The notes: generated by a model not told the origin, from the sequence alone. A DNA stretch of 64,000 nt from Acidovorax sp. Root219 (GCF_001428665.1 NZ_LMIJ01000011.1:589165-653164); one strand, 5' to 3'. Counted from the first letter of the stretch, positions 17,972-26,423 are shown. Made by a program: numbers and translations.

Positions 17972-18457
17972 ATGCCGAACCGCTGGAAACCCAATGTCAC
18001 CGTGGCTGCCGTGATCGAACGCGATGGCCGCTTCCTGCTGGTGGAGGAAGAAACCACCGATGGCCTCAAGCTGAACAACCCAGCCGGCCACCTGGACCCC
18101 GGTGAGTCGCCCGCCAGTGCCTGCGCACGCGAGGTGCTCGAGGAAACGGCGTTCGACTTCGAGCCCACGCACCTGATCGGGGTCTACCTCAACCGTTTCA
18201 CCAAGACGCGCACGGGCGACGACCTCACCTACCTGCGTTTTGCCTTTGCCGGATCGCTGGGCACGCACCACACCTGGCGCACGCTGGACGAAGGCATCGT
18301 GCGCACCGTGTGGATGACGGCCGACGAAATCCGCGCCTGCCCCGAGCGCCACCGCAGCCCGTTGCTGCTGCAGTGCCTGGCCGACTACCTGGCGGGCCAG
18401 CGCTACCCGGTGTCGCTGGTGCATACCGACATTTCGGTGACCCAGACCTCGGGCTGA
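17972..18457 (+). CDS. nudJ: NudJ-like Nudix hydrolase
   Basis: ATG 17972 gives 161 residues. The Nudix box runs from Gly39 with GHLDPGESP and AREVLEET; Glu57 and Glu58 are the metal ligands. The last Gly of the consensus is Ala60. The N-terminal PNVTVAAVIERDGRFLLVEEE, the PAGHL block and the C-terminal RSPLLLQCLADYLAGQRYPV match NudJ, a phosphatase acting on thiamine pyrophosphate and nucleoside di-/triphosphates. In E. coli nudJ adjoins mnmA; here mnmA lies about 17 kb away. A CATAAT hexamer (17959-17964) ends 7 bases before this ATG, so the start may be leaderless and the ATG at 17963 is unlikely. Confidence 0.85.
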   Translation: MPNRWKPNVTVAAVIERDGRFLLVEEETTDGLKLNNPAGHLDPGESPASACAREVLEETAFDFEPTHLIGVYLNRFTKTRTGDDLTYLRFAFAGSLGTHHTWRTLDEGIVRTVWMTADEIRACPERHRSPLLLQCLADYLAGQRYPVSLVHTDISVTQTSG

Positions 18458-18465
18458 CGCGGAAT

Positions 18466-18487
18466 GCGCCGCAAATATTTGTGGCGC
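18466..18487. promoter_or_regulatory. 22-bp palindrome upstream of the bufferin promoter
   Basis: An inverted repeat with arms GCGCC/GGCGC and the perfect AT-rich core CAAATATTTG (18472-18481) is symmetric at 20 of 22 positions. It ends 5 bases before the putative -35 element at 18493. No T-run follows, so it is not a convincing terminator for the Nudix gene. An operator for the bufferin operon is more likely (inference). Confidence 0.55.
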
Positions 18488-18492
18488 CGCAT

Positions 18493-18518
18493 GTAACCCG
18501 CGCGGTGGATGGAGCGAA
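18493..18518 (+). promoter_or_regulatory. ECF sigma-factor-type promoter of the bufferin operon (GTAACC-N16-CGAA)
   Basis: GTAACC at 18493-18498 and CGAA at 18515-18518 are separated by exactly 16 bases. From memory, this is the element described for Caulobacter SigF-type ECF promoters that drive metal-stress and bufferin genes. It would start transcription near 18525 and give a leader of about 75 bases before the BufA start. No sigma or anti-sigma gene is encoded in the window. Confidence 0.65.
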
Positions 18519-18598
18519 GTAACAGGCAGAGAGCACGGCGCCGTGCGATCTGAAACCCCCTGTTTCGACCCTCCCTCACCTTTACGGAGTCTTCCACC

Positions 18599-18892
18599 AT
18601 GCTGTCCACCTCGAACCCATCCGCCGCTTCCCTCGCCCTGGCCGCCGCCCTGCTGGCCCTGTCCTCCGGTGCCTTTGCCGCCGATGCCCCCAAGGGCTCC
18701 AAGGGCGGGGCCGTCGCTGCCAACGACAAGGTGCACTGCTACAACGTGCACGACTGCAAGGGCAACAGCGACTGCTCCACCGCCGAGCACAGCTGCAAGG
18801 GCCAGAATGCCTGCAAGGGCCACGGCTTCAAGGCCAAGACCGCTGCCCAGTGCCTGAGCGAAAAGGGCACCATCGGCGATATCAAAGGTTGA
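18599..18892 (+). CDS. bufA: BufA2-type bufferin precursor (six-cysteine periplasmic metallophore)
   Basis: The 97-residue protein has a signal peptide (ASLALAAALLALSSGAFA, cleavage near Ala27-Ala28). The small mature part has six Cys at 47, 53, 59, 66, 72 and 85. The first five are almost evenly spaced, each in a repeat like HDCKGNSDC or SCKGQNACKG. This matches BufA2 bufferins, ribosomally made peptides whose cysteines are converted, at least in part, to thiooxazoles by an MNIO enzyme and which bind copper in the periplasm. The fused maturase is encoded 147 bases downstream on the same strand. A GGAG ribosome site lies at 18586-18589 and an ECF-type promoter upstream. Which cysteines are modified cannot be told from sequence. 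Confidence 0.85.
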   Translation: MLSTSNPSAASLALAAALLALSSGAFAADAPKGSKGGAVAANDKVHCYNVHDCKGNSDCSTAEHSCKGQNACKGHGFKAKTAAQCLSEKGTIGDIKG

Positions 18893-18915
18893 CCCCCTGA
18901 GTCGCTTCGCGCCTT

Positions 18916-18982
18916 CCCCCTTGAAGGGGGACGCCGCCCCTGCGGCGGGGCGGCCCTTGCACGGCGGCATTGGCCTGGGCCG
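18916..18982. repeat. Dispersed GC-rich intergenic repeat, copy 2, inside the bufferin operon
   Basis: It begins CCCCCTTGAAGGGGGACG, a short hairpin, and continues with GCGGCGGGGCGGCCCTTGC to GGCCTGGGCCG, nearly the same as 3225-3289. It lies between bufA and the fused maturase gene. Its hairpins could lower transcription or stabilise the upstream bufA message (inference). Confidence 0.65.
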
Positions 18983-19039
18983 TGACAGTTTCATTGGCCT
19001 TGGGCGTAGCAGAGCGCACGAAGCATCAACCTATCAGCC

Positions 19040-20719
19040 ATGGCACACGACCCCATCGCCGTGCGCGGCACCGGCTTCGGCCTGGGCCTGCGCACCGCCC
19101 ACTACGCGGATTTTCTGGCCGACCCGCAGCCGCTGGATTGGCTGGAGATCATCACCGACAACTACCTCATCGAGGGCGGCAAGCCGCTGGCGGTGCTCGA
19201 CACGCTGCGCCGCGACTACCCCATGGCCATGCACGGCGTGGCCATGTCCATCGGTGCGGCGCAGGGCGTGGACATTGCCTACCTGCGCCAAGTGAAGGCG
19301 CTGGCCGAGCGCATTGAGCCGCTGTGGGTATCGGACCACCTGTGCTGGATCGGCCCCGGGCCGCAGCAGCAACTGCACGACCTGTACCCGCTGCCCTATA
19401 CCGATGCCTCGGCGCGCCATGTGATCGCGCAGGTCCGCCGCGCGCAGGACGTGTTGGGCCGCCGGCTGGTGTTGGAGAACGTCTCCAGCTACATCCGCTA
19501 TGCCGGCGACAGCGCAAGCGAATGGCAGTTCCTGGCCCACATCGCGCAGGAGGCCGACTGCCTGCTGCTGGTCGATGTGAACAATATCTACGTGAGCAGC
19601 GTGAACCACGGCTTCGACCCGCTCACCTACCTTGATGCGCTGCCCGCGCACCGCGTACAGCAGATCCACCTGGCCGGCCATTCGGACCAGGGTGACCATA
19701 TCATCGATACGCACGACCACCCCGTGGCCCAGCCCGTGTGGGACCTGTATGCGCGGGCCTGCGAGCGTTTCGGCGCCGTGGCGACCATGGTCGAGCGCGA
19801 CGACCACATTCCGCCGCTGGCCGAGCTGCTCGATGAAATGGCGATGGCCCGCTCCGTGGCTGCGGTCCATGTGCCGCCGGCCGGTGCTGGGGCCGCAGCA
19901 CCGGCCGCAGAGCCCTGGCCGTTCTCTCCGCTGTGCTTCGCACCCCAGCTGCAGGCGTTGCAGCGGGACTTGGCGGACCGCATCCTGGCCGAGCCCATGC
20001 AGGCCCTGGACGCCGAGGCACCTGTCGCGGGGCGCCTGGGCATCTACCACCATGCCTACCGCGCGCGGCTGGCCGAGGTGCTGGCCGACACCTACGCCAA
20101 GACCTGGCTCTACCTGGGCTCGGATACGTTCGAAGACCACGCGCGCCAGCATGCCGTGGCGCACCCGCCTACGGCGCGCAGCCTCAACCGCTATGGCGAG
20201 GGCTTTGTCGGCACCCTGCGCGCGCTCTATCCCGACAACCCTGAGTTGCATGAGCTGGCCCAGCTCGATTGGGACCTGCGCACGCGCTTCGACGGGGCCG
20301 ACGTGCCGGCGCTGGACGCGGCCGCCGCACCTTCGGCCGGCCACTGGCTGGCCGAAGGCGGCGTGCTGCACCCCAGCGCGCTGTTGCGCCCGCTGACCAC
20401 CAACGCTGTGGCCTTGTGGAACGCCATCCATGCGGACGAGGAGGTACCTGAGGCGCTGACCCTGCCGGAGCCGGCCACCCTGCTCGTATGGCGCAAGGGC
20501 CAGCAGCCGCACTTTCGCACGCTGGAGCCGCAGGAGGCCGACTGGGTGCGCCATCTGCAGGCCGGTGCTTCGGTGGAGCAGACCTGCGCGCTGTTGCAGG
20601 CCCAGGGCCTGTTGCCGGCGCCCGAGGTGCTGGCGCAGTGGCTGGCCTGGATGCTGCGCGACGGCTTGGTGCGTGCCGACCTGCCGGCTTCTACTCCGCT
20701 GTCAGCTTGCGTTCCTTGA
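19040..20719 (+). CDS. Fused bufferin maturase: BufB (MNIO/DUF692) joined to BufC (DUF2063)
   Basis: The 559-residue protein has two parts. Residues 1-275 are a multinuclear non-haem iron oxidase TIM barrel with the expected ligands: His65 (MHGVAMS), Asp99-His100 (SDHLCW), Glu146-Asn147 (LENVSSY), Asp179/Asn181 (LVDVNNIYV), His210/His214 (HLAGHSD), His225 (DTHDHP) and Glu252. A Pro/Ala linker near 278-291 joins a DUF2063 domain (about 300-555; RLGIYHHAYRARL, LNRYGEGFVGTL). In known bufferin systems these are separate BufB and BufC proteins that bind and oxidise BufA. Fusion fixes them 1:1. No Shine-Dalgarno sequence is seen before ATG 19040. Its 3' end overlaps the convergent Bug gene by 29 bases. 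Confidence 0.88.
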   Translation: MAHDPIAVRGTGFGLGLRTAHYADFLADPQPLDWLEIITDNYLIEGGKPLAVLDTLRRDYPMAMHGVAMSIGAAQGVDIAYLRQVKALAERIEPLWVSDHLCWIGPGPQQQLHDLYPLPYTDASARHVIAQVRRAQDVLGRRLVLENVSSYIRYAGDSASEWQFLAHIAQEADCLLLVDVNNIYVSSVNHGFDPLTYLDALPAHRVQQIHLAGHSDQGDHIIDTHDHPVAQPVWDLYARACERFGAVATMVERDDHIPPLAELLDEMAMARSVAAVHVPPAGAGAAAPAAEPWPFSPLCFAPQLQALQRDLADRILAEPMQALDAEAPVAGRLGIYHHAYRARLAEVLADTYAKTWLYLGSDTFEDHARQHAVAHPPTARSLNRYGEGFVGTLRALYPDNPELHELAQLDWDLRTRFDGADVPALDAAAAPSAGHWLAEGGVLHPSALLRPLTTNAVALWNAIHADEEVPEALTLPEPATLLVWRKGQQPHFRTLEPQEADWVRHLQAGASVEQTCALLQAQGLLPAPEVLAQWLAWMLRDGLVRADLPASTPLSACVP

Positions 20720-21668
20720 TGATGGCCGCCCACTGGGCCGATTCCTTCTTCATGAAAGCCGTGAGTTCGGCGCGAGTCGTCGGTTGCGGTGTGAGGCCAT
20801 GCTTGTCCAGCGCCTCCTTCACCACCGGGTCGTTGAGCACGGCCACGATCTCTCGGTTCCAGCGGTCCAGCAGCGCGGCAGGCGTCTTGCCGGGCGCCAC
20901 GAAGGCATACCAGTTGAGCGCCTCAAAGCCCGGAAAGCCCGATTCGGCCACCGTGGGGATGCCGGGCAGATAGGCCGGCCGCGTGAGCCCGGTGGTGGCC
21001 AGCGGCACCAGCCGGCCCGCCTCGACATGGGGCATGGCTGTGGGTGGGGCCGAGAAATACGAGGCCACGCGCTCGCCCAGCAGGTCCTGCAGTGCAGGGG
21101 CACCGCCCTTGTAGGGCACATGCACCATGTCGATGCCTGCGCGCTGGTTGAACAGCTCGCCCGCCAGGTGCGAGGCCGAGCCCGCGCCGGTGGAGGCGAA
21201 GTCCACGCTGCCGGGATTCTTCTTGGACAGCTGCACGAACTCGGCCAGCGTCTTCACACCGGTCGCCTTGTGCACCACCAGCACGTTGGGAAAGTTCACG
21301 CCGCCCGATACCGCCGCCAGGTCCTTGAACGGGTCGTAGGGCAGCTTCATCAGGTGCGGGGCGATGGTCAGCGGGCCGATCGAGCCCAGCAGCAGCACCG
21401 AGCCATCAGGCACCGCGTTCGCGACAAACTGGTGCGCGATGTTGCCACCCGCGCCGCCCTTGTTGTCCACCACCACCTGTTGGCCAATGTTCTCGCCCAG
21501 CTTCTTGGCGATCAACCGGGCCGCCGCATCGGCCGCGCCACCGGCCGCAAAGCCCACCACCAGGGTGACGGGCTTCTTCGGCGGGAAGTCCTGGGCCTTG
21601 ACCGGCGCGACCAGCGCCAGGGTGCATGCGGCCAGCGCCAGGGGGCGCAGCAGGGGGTGGATGTTCAT
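20691..21668 (-). CDS. Bug-family (TTT) periplasmic solute-binding protein
   Basis: ATG 21668, preceded by AGGAGAC, gives 325 residues: a signal peptide (LALAACTLALVAPVKA) and the Bug fold with KPVTLVVGFAAGGAADAAARLIA, VVDNKGGAGGNI and HVPYKGGAPALQDLLG. These receptors bind carboxylates for tripartite tricarboxylate transporters or act as sensors. Its position 31 bases after tcuB suggests it binds tricarballylate, citrate or a similar acid. No TctA/TctB membrane genes are present in the window, so it is an orphan receptor here. The stop lies inside the end of the convergent bufferin maturase gene. Confidence 0.88.
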   Translation of the reverse strand: MNIHPLLRPLALAACTLALVAPVKAQDFPPKKPVTLVVGFAAGGAADAAARLIAKKLGENIGQQVVVDNKGGAGGNIAHQFVANAVPDGSVLLLGSIGPLTIAPHLMKLPYDPFKDLAAVSGGVNFPNVLVVHKATGVKTLAEFVQLSKKNPGSVDFASTGAGSASHLAGELFNQRAGIDMVHVPYKGGAPALQDLLGERVASYFSAPPTAMPHVEAGRLVPLATTGLTRPAYLPGIPTVAESGFPGFEALNWYAFVAPGKTPAALLDRWNREIVAVLNDPVVKEALDKHGLTPQPTTRAELTAFMKKESAQWAAIIKERKLTAE

Positions 21669-21699
21669 CGGGGGTCTCCTTCTTGGGTCTTTTGGGGAA

Positions 21700-22887
21700 T
21701 CAGTCATCGCGCAGACCTATGTGGCTGGGCTGGCGCTTTTCCACCGCGTGGCGCAGCAGCGCTGCCGTGCGGAAGATGCCGTGGGCGAACTTGCCGTAGG
21801 GCAGGGTGGCAAAGAGCGCCATCACCGCGCCCAGGTGCAGGCACAGCAGCAGGGCCAGGGCCGGGGTGCCGCGCGCCAGCCACAGCGCCAGGCCGCTGGT
21901 GCTGGTGAGGAACAGCAGGGCGATGAAGGCCAGGTCCATGGGTTTCTGCGCGGCGTCGCCGTGCTGCGGGTGGCGTCGGCGGTTCAGGTGCCACAGGCCC
22001 GCCGTGCCCAGCGCCAGGCTGGTGCCGCCCACGGCGCCCAGCAGCTTGGGCAGGCTGGGCAGGTCGTAGGGCGCGGCCCAGCCGAAGGCATAGTGGTAGA
22101 GCGTGGCCACGCTGGTGGCCGCAAAGCACAGCGCAAAGCCGTAGAAGGTCAGGTGGTGGAAACGCCGGCGCCGCAGGGTGTAGGCATCGTCCTCGTCGTG
22201 GCAGCCCTGGCCGTGGCCACCGTCCAGGTATTTGAGGCGCAGCACGGCACCCGTGGCTTCCGCTGCTGCGGGGGGGCTCACCGGGGCGCCGCTGGTGGCG
22301 GGCGACACGTCGCGCCAGAAGCGGCGCACGCCCAGGGCCAGGGCCAGCGTGGAAAACAGGAACACGGGCGCGAACAGGCCCACCAGCAGGTTGTGCGGGA
22401 ACAACCGATAGAAGTTGCCCTGAAGGCCGCCGTTCCACAGCGCTGCAAGGCCCTGGCCCTGCAGCACCACTGCAAGCAACAGGAACAGCGTGAGCCCCGC
22501 CACCAGGGCCAGCGCCAGCGTGAGCCCGTTGCGCTGGTACAGCGCGCCAAGGGCCGGCGGCCAGGCGTAGTCGGCATAGGTCTGGCTGCGCACCTTGGCC
22601 ATGGCCTGGGGGACGTTGACCGCGAACTCGTGTGGCGGCGCGTACTGGCAGGCATGCAGGCAGGCGCCGCAGTTGTGGCACAGGTTGGCCAGGAAATGGA
22701 TGTCGGCCTTGCCGAACTCCAGGCGGCGCGTCATGGACGGGAACACGGCGCAGAAGCCTTCGCAGTAGCGGCAGGCGTTGCAGATCTGCATCTGGCGCGC
22801 GACCTCGGTCTCGGGGGCTGACAGCGGCACGACGGCACCACCGGCCAGGGCCCGCGCATCCTGCACCAGGGCATCAAGCGACTGCAT
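21700..22887 (-). CDS. tcuB: Tricarballylate/citrate utilisation iron-sulfur membrane protein TcuB
   Basis: ATG 22887 with GGAGGT upstream gives 395 residues. Two 4Fe-4S cluster motifs lie near the N terminus (Cys36/39/42/46 in [11 protein letters not shown] and Cys70/73/76/80 in [11 protein letters not shown]). About six membrane helices follow with histidines that could bind haem ([12 protein letters not shown]). TcuB re-oxidises the FADH2 of TcuA and passes electrons to the quinone pool. The gene overlaps tcuA by 14 bases and is followed by the Bug receptor, so tcuA-tcuB-bug looks like one operon. Confidence 0.88.
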   Translation of the reverse strand: MQSLDALVQDARALAGGAVVPLSAPETEVARQMQICNACRYCEGFCAVFPSMTRRLEFGKADIHFLANLCHNCGACLHACQYAPPHEFAVNVPQAMAKVRSQTYADYAWPPALGALYQRNGLTLALALVAGLTLFLLLAVVLQGQGLAALWNGGLQGNFYRLFPHNLLVGLFAPVFLFSTLALALGVRRFWRDVSPATSGAPVSPPAAAEATGAVLRLKYLDGGHGQGCHDEDDAYTLRRRRFHHLTFYGFALCFAATSVATLYHYAFGWAAPYDLPSLPKLLGAVGGTSLALGTAGLWHLNRRRHPQHGDAAQKPMDLAFIALLFLTSTSGLALWLARGTPALALLLCLHLGAVMALFATLPYGKFAHGIFRTAALLRHAVEKRQPSHIGLRDD

Positions 22888-24307
22888 GGGCGACCTCCTT
22901 CGCAATTGCCGTACCCAGGGCTGCGCGCGCCGCGTTGGTGCCCGCGATGCGCCCGAAGGCCGTGCCGATCGACATGCCCACCCCGGCGGTATAGCCCTTG
23001 CCCAGCACGTTGCCGGCCATCATCTCGCCGGCCACGAAGAGGTTCAGGCTGGCCTGACCGCCAAAGTGCACAGCGGCGGTGTCGTCCGTGCGCAGGCCCA
23101 GGTAGGTGAAGGTCACCCCGGGCCTGAGGGCGTAGCCGTAGTACGGCGGTGTGGCTATGGGTCGTGCCCAGTGCGTCTTGGAGGGTGCCAGGCCCTCGGT
23201 GTGGCAGTCGTCGAGCGCCGTGTGGTCGAAGCGGCCTACACGGCAGGCCGCGTTGTAGCTGTCCAGCGTGTGCATGAAGGTCTTTTCGTCGAGCCCCAGC
23301 TTGTGTGCCAGTTCGGGCAGGCTGTCGGCCTGTACGCCTGGGAACACGGGGGGCATGAAGCGGCCGATGGCCTGGCTGTCGATGATGGAGTAGCCGATCT
23401 GCCCGGGCTGCTGGGCGACGAGGCGCCCCCAGATGGCGTAGCGCTTGGGCCAGAAGTCCTCGCCTTCGTCGTAGAAGCGCTCGGCTTGCTGGTTGACCAC
23501 CACGCCCAGCGAGACGCAGTCGATGCGGGTGCAGATGCCGCCGTCGTACAGCGGCGCGCGCGCGTCGATGGCCACCATGTGCGCCTGTGTGGGGTCGCCG
23601 ATGCGGTCGGCACCGTGCTCGTCCAGCAGGTGGCGCAGCAGCACGCCGCGGTTGTAGGCCGTACCTCGGATCAGGAAGTTGTCCGACGGCCATTCGCCGC
23701 GCTCGTTCTGGCCCCAGGCCTCGCGCAGCCATTCGCGGTTGGACTCGAAGCCGCCCGCGGCCAGCACGCAGGCGCGAGCGCGGATGCGCTGGCCGTTGCA
23801 GTGCGCGGCGACGAAGCGGCCACCCTCGGTCTCGATGCGGTCCACGGGGGATTCGTAGCGCACCTGCACGCCGAGCTGCTCGGCGCTGCGGTAATAGGCA
23901 TTCACCAGCGCCTTGCCGCCGCCCATGAAGAAGGCATTCGTGCGCGCCGTGTGCAGCGCGCCGGCCAGCGAGGGCTGGAAGTGCACGCCGTGGCGGCGCA
24001 TCCAGTCGCGGCAGGTGCCCGAGGCGCGGATCACCAGGCGTGCCAGGTGCTCGTCGGTCAGGCCGCCCGTCACCTTGAGCAGGTCCTGCCAGAACTCATC
24101 CTCGGGGTAGGCCTCCACCAGCACGTCCTGGGGCGCATCGTGCATGCAGCGCAGGTTGCGCGTGTGGGCCGAATTGCCGCCGCGCCATGCGCGTGGGGCG
24201 GCCTCCAGCAGCAGCACGCTGGCACCGGCCTCGCGTGCCATCAGCGCGGCGCACAGCGCGGCATTGCCGCCGCCGATCACCAGCACGTCGGGGGTGGTGG
24301 TCTCCAT
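22874..24307 (-). CDS. tcuA: FAD-dependent tricarballylate dehydrogenase TcuA
   Basis: The 477-residue protein opens with an FAD-binding motif [21 protein letters not shown] (glycines 12-14). It carries fumarate-reductase/succinate-dehydrogenase-like blocks including [10 protein letters not shown], the capping-domain region and a C-terminal [31 protein letters not shown]. In Salmonella the homologue oxidises tricarballylate to cis-aconitate, which then enters the TCA cycle. Pairing with tcuB and a LysR gene upstream supports the assignment; a close relative acting on another tri- or dicarboxylate is the main alternative. Confidence 0.87.
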   Translation of the reverse strand: METTTPDVLVIGGGNAALCAALMAREAGASVLLLEAAPRAWRGGNSAHTRNLRCMHDAPQDVLVEAYPEDEFWQDLLKVTGGLTDEHLARLVIRASGTCRDWMRRHGVHFQPSLAGALHTARTNAFFMGGGKALVNAYYRSAEQLGVQVRYESPVDRIETEGGRFVAAHCNGQRIRARACVLAAGGFESNREWLREAWGQNERGEWPSDNFLIRGTAYNRGVLLRHLLDEHGADRIGDPTQAHMVAIDARAPLYDGGICTRIDCVSLGVVVNQQAERFYDEGEDFWPKRYAIWGRLVAQQPGQIGYSIIDSQAIGRFMPPVFPGVQADSLPELAHKLGLDEKTFMHTLDSYNAACRVGRFDHTALDDCHTEGLAPSKTHWARPIATPPYYGYALRPGVTFTYLGLRTDDTAAVHFGGQASLNLFVAGEMMAGNVLGKGYTAGVGMSIGTAFGRIAGTNAARAALGTAIAKEVAHAVA

Positions 24308-24442
24308 GGGTCAGTGCTCCCCCCGGCGGGGCGCGTGGGGGCTCGTCCTGCGCATCATCGTGTCTCCTGGCCTGGGCGGTGGCTCCGCCGCATTTCGTGG
24401 TGGCTCCACTTTAGGCAGACCGCTGCAAGCTGTGCAGCAGAT

Positions 24443-25438
24443 TCAGGTCATTGAGGTATCACGGATCGTGATGGCTGGGGCGTTCTCGATCAGGGTGGTG
24501 CCGAACCACTGCCCTGCCCCCACCAGAGTGCGCACGCAGTCGGCCACCACCACGCGCGCAGCCAGTGCGGCGGGCGAGAGTTCATCCTCCGACAGGCTGC
24601 ACAGCAGGTTCACGCGGCGCGCGGGTGCATCGGTTAGGCGCGCACACTGGAAGCGCTGGGCCGCATCGGGGTAGCGGCCCATGGCCGCCCAGGGCTGCAG
24701 GGTGGAGCCCAGGCCCGCGTCCACCGCAGCCATCACCATGGCCAGGGAGTCGACCTCCAGGACCACGTGCGGGGCCACGCGGTCGCGCGCGAAGGCGGTG
24801 TCCAGCGTGCTGCGCAGGCCGTGCGGGCCGGTGGGCAGAATCAGCGGCTCGTCGCCGAGTTCGGCCACGGTGATGGTCTCGGGCAGGCGCCGCGCGCCCG
24901 GGCCGCCACGCGCGCAGATCAGGAACAGGTCCTCCTCCAGCAGCGGCAGCACCTGCCAGCGCCGCCCGGTGCCCGACTGCTGCGCCTGGTGCAGGCGGGT
25001 GTCGAACAGCACCGCCAGGTCGAGCTGGCGGGCATGCAGCATGTCCGTGAGGTGGCCCGACATGCTTTCGACCATGTGCAGCCGCACGTCCGGGTAGCGG
25101 GCGCGCATGGCCTGCATGAGCGGCAGGCCGAGCACACCCGACGTGGTGGGCGCCAGGCCCACGGTGACGGTGCCCGACAGCCGCGCCTGCTGCGCCGCGC
25201 GCACGGCCTGCTCGGCATGGCGCAGGGTCAGCTGGGCCTCGCGAAAGAAGGCCAGGCCGGCCTCGGTCGGGGCCACGCCGCGCGGTGTGCGGTGCAGCAG
25301 CCGGGTGGCCAGCTCGCCTTCGAGCCGGGTGATCTGCTGGCTCAGGGCCGACTGCACCACGTCCAGGTCGAGCGCGGCGCGGCTCATGGAGCCGCGCTCC
25401 ACGACGCGCACGAAGTAGCGCAGTTGTCTCAGCTCCAT
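24443..25438 (-). CDS. tcuR: LysR-type regulator, probable TcuR
   Basis: The 331-residue protein has a winged helix-turn-helix at residues 1-60 (MELRQLRYFVRVVERGSMSR, QSALSQQITRLEGEL) and an effector domain from about 90 (GTVTVGLAPTTSGVLGLPL). It is roughly 30 residues longer than usual at the C terminus. Unusually for the family it lies in the same direction as its likely target, 135 bases upstream of tcuA, rather than divergent. A dyad ATCAC-N5-GTGAT lies at 24458-24472, within its own 3' end. Confidence 0.83.
   Translation of the reverse strand: MELRQLRYFVRVVERGSMSRAALDLDVVQSALSQQITRLEGELATRLLHRTPRGVAPTEAGLAFFREAQLTLRHAEQAVRAAQQARLSGTVTVGLAPTTSGVLGLPLMQAMRARYPDVRLHMVESMSGHLTDMLHARQLDLAVLFDTRLHQAQQSGTGRRWQVLPLLEEDLFLICARGGPGARRLPETITVAELGDEPLILPTGPHGLRSTLDTAFARDRVAPHVVLEVDSLAMVMAAVDAGLGSTLQPWAAMGRYPDAAQRFQCARLTDAPARRVNLLCSLSEDELSPAALAARVVVADCVRTLVGAGQWFGTTLIENAPAITIRDTSMT
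24458..24472. promoter_or_regulatory. Dyad upstream of tcuA (ATCAC-N5-GTGAT)
   Basis: A 15-bp inverted repeat with perfect five-base arms lies inside the last codons of the LysR gene, about 150 bases before the tcuA start. The size suits a LysR half-site pair, but it could be a chance match. Confidence 0.3.
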
Positions 25439-25493
25439 CGGTGCTCCTTGGGCCGTGCGCGGCCATCACGGCATGTGATGGGTGGAGATGTTC

Positions 25494-26321
25494 TCACACC
25501 CCGCCCGGCAGCAGCGCGGCCAGGGCCTCGCGCATCCAGCGCGCAATCAGCTGCTGGCGCTCGCGCGGCATGCGGTCCAGCGTCGAGGCGACGCTGATGG
25601 CGGCCACGGGTGCGCCCTCGGCGTTGCGCACGGCTATGCCCGCAGCCAGCACGCCCTGGGTGGCATGGTTGCCCACCACCGACCAGCCGCGCTCGCGTGT
25701 GGCGCGCACCAGGATGGCCAGGCGCTCGGGTGTCATGCCGCCGTAGCGTGGCAGCTCCTGTGCGTTGGCCGCGATGGCGGCGTCCACCTCGTCGTCAGGC
25801 AGAGCCGCCAGCAGCGCCAGGCCGGCCGCGCCTACGCCCAGGGGCTGCCGCGTGCCGACCTGGATCACCAGGATCTGCACCGGGTGCGTGCCCACATGGC
25901 GCGCGATGCAGTGCGAGGCGGCACCTTCGCGCACGATGGCGAAGGCTGCATCGCCGCAGGCCCGGCTCACGCGCTCCAGCACGGGCGCCAGACGCATGGA
26001 CATGTTGGGCAGCGCGGCGGGTGCGGCCATGGCGGCCATGCGGGGTCCGGCCACGTAGCGAAAGCGCCCGCGCTGGGCCACGTGGCCGCCTTCGCGCAGC
26101 GTGGCCAGCAGGCGGTAGACGGTGGCGCGCTCCAGCCCCACCGCGCGGCACAGGTCGACCACGCGCAGGCCCTCGCGGCCGCTGGCGAGCACGGCGTCCA
26201 GCACCTGCAGGCCACGTCGCAGCGTGCGGCTACCGGGGTCGTCCACAGGCTCACCGTCTGGTGCCGTGGAGGATAAAACGTCCGGCAGGTGAACGTTTCG
26301 ATTCGCAGGACGAGAAGGCAT
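25494..26321 (-). CDS. IclR family transcriptional regulator
   Basis: ATG 26321 gives 275 residues. The winged helix domain is in RTLRRGLQVLDAVLASGREGLRVVDLCRAVGLERATVYRLLATL (about 32-80). The effector domain follows with AFAIVREGAASHCIARHVGTHPVQ and AAGLALLAALPDDEVDAAI. The ATG has no clear ribosome site. A GTG at 26246 just before DDPGSRTLRRG is a shorter alternative that would put a 23-bp inverted repeat outside the coding region. The gene diverges from the Bug/ligase/lyase operon (gap of 102 bases) and probably controls it. Confidence 0.83.
   Translation of the reverse strand: MPSRPANRNVHLPDVLSSTAPDGEPVDDPGSRTLRRGLQVLDAVLASGREGLRVVDLCRAVGLERATVYRLLATLREGGHVAQRGRFRYVAGPRMAAMAAPAALPNMSMRLAPVLERVSRACGDAAFAIVREGAASHCIARHVGTHPVQILVIQVGTRQPLGVGAAGLALLAALPDDEVDAAIAANAQELPRYGGMTPERLAILVRATRERGWSVVGNHATQGVLAAGIAVRNAEGAPVAAISVASTLDRMPRERQQLIARWMREALAALLPGGV
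26276..26298. promoter_or_regulatory. IclR operator candidate (AAACGT-N11-ACGTTT)
   Basis: Perfect six-base arms AAACGT (26276-26281) and ACGTTT (26293-26298) are spaced 11 bases apart, about one and a half DNA turns from centre to centre. It lies at the divergent start of the IclR gene and about 125 bases before the first gene of the facing operon. Confidence 0.45.
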
Positions 26322-26423
26322 GGGAAAGAATTTACCGGTCAACGCAACCAGCGTGCAGTGTGCCGCAGAGCCACGCCGCAGGGGCGCCAAGACGGGATTT
26401 CAGACACTCCAAGGAGACAAGAC

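Noticed and set aside
16795..18168. A longer form of the SnoaL-like protein starting inside the Nudix gene
   Set aside because: The extra 326 codons are antisense to the GNAT and Nudix genes; the NTF2 fold is complete from ATG 17190.
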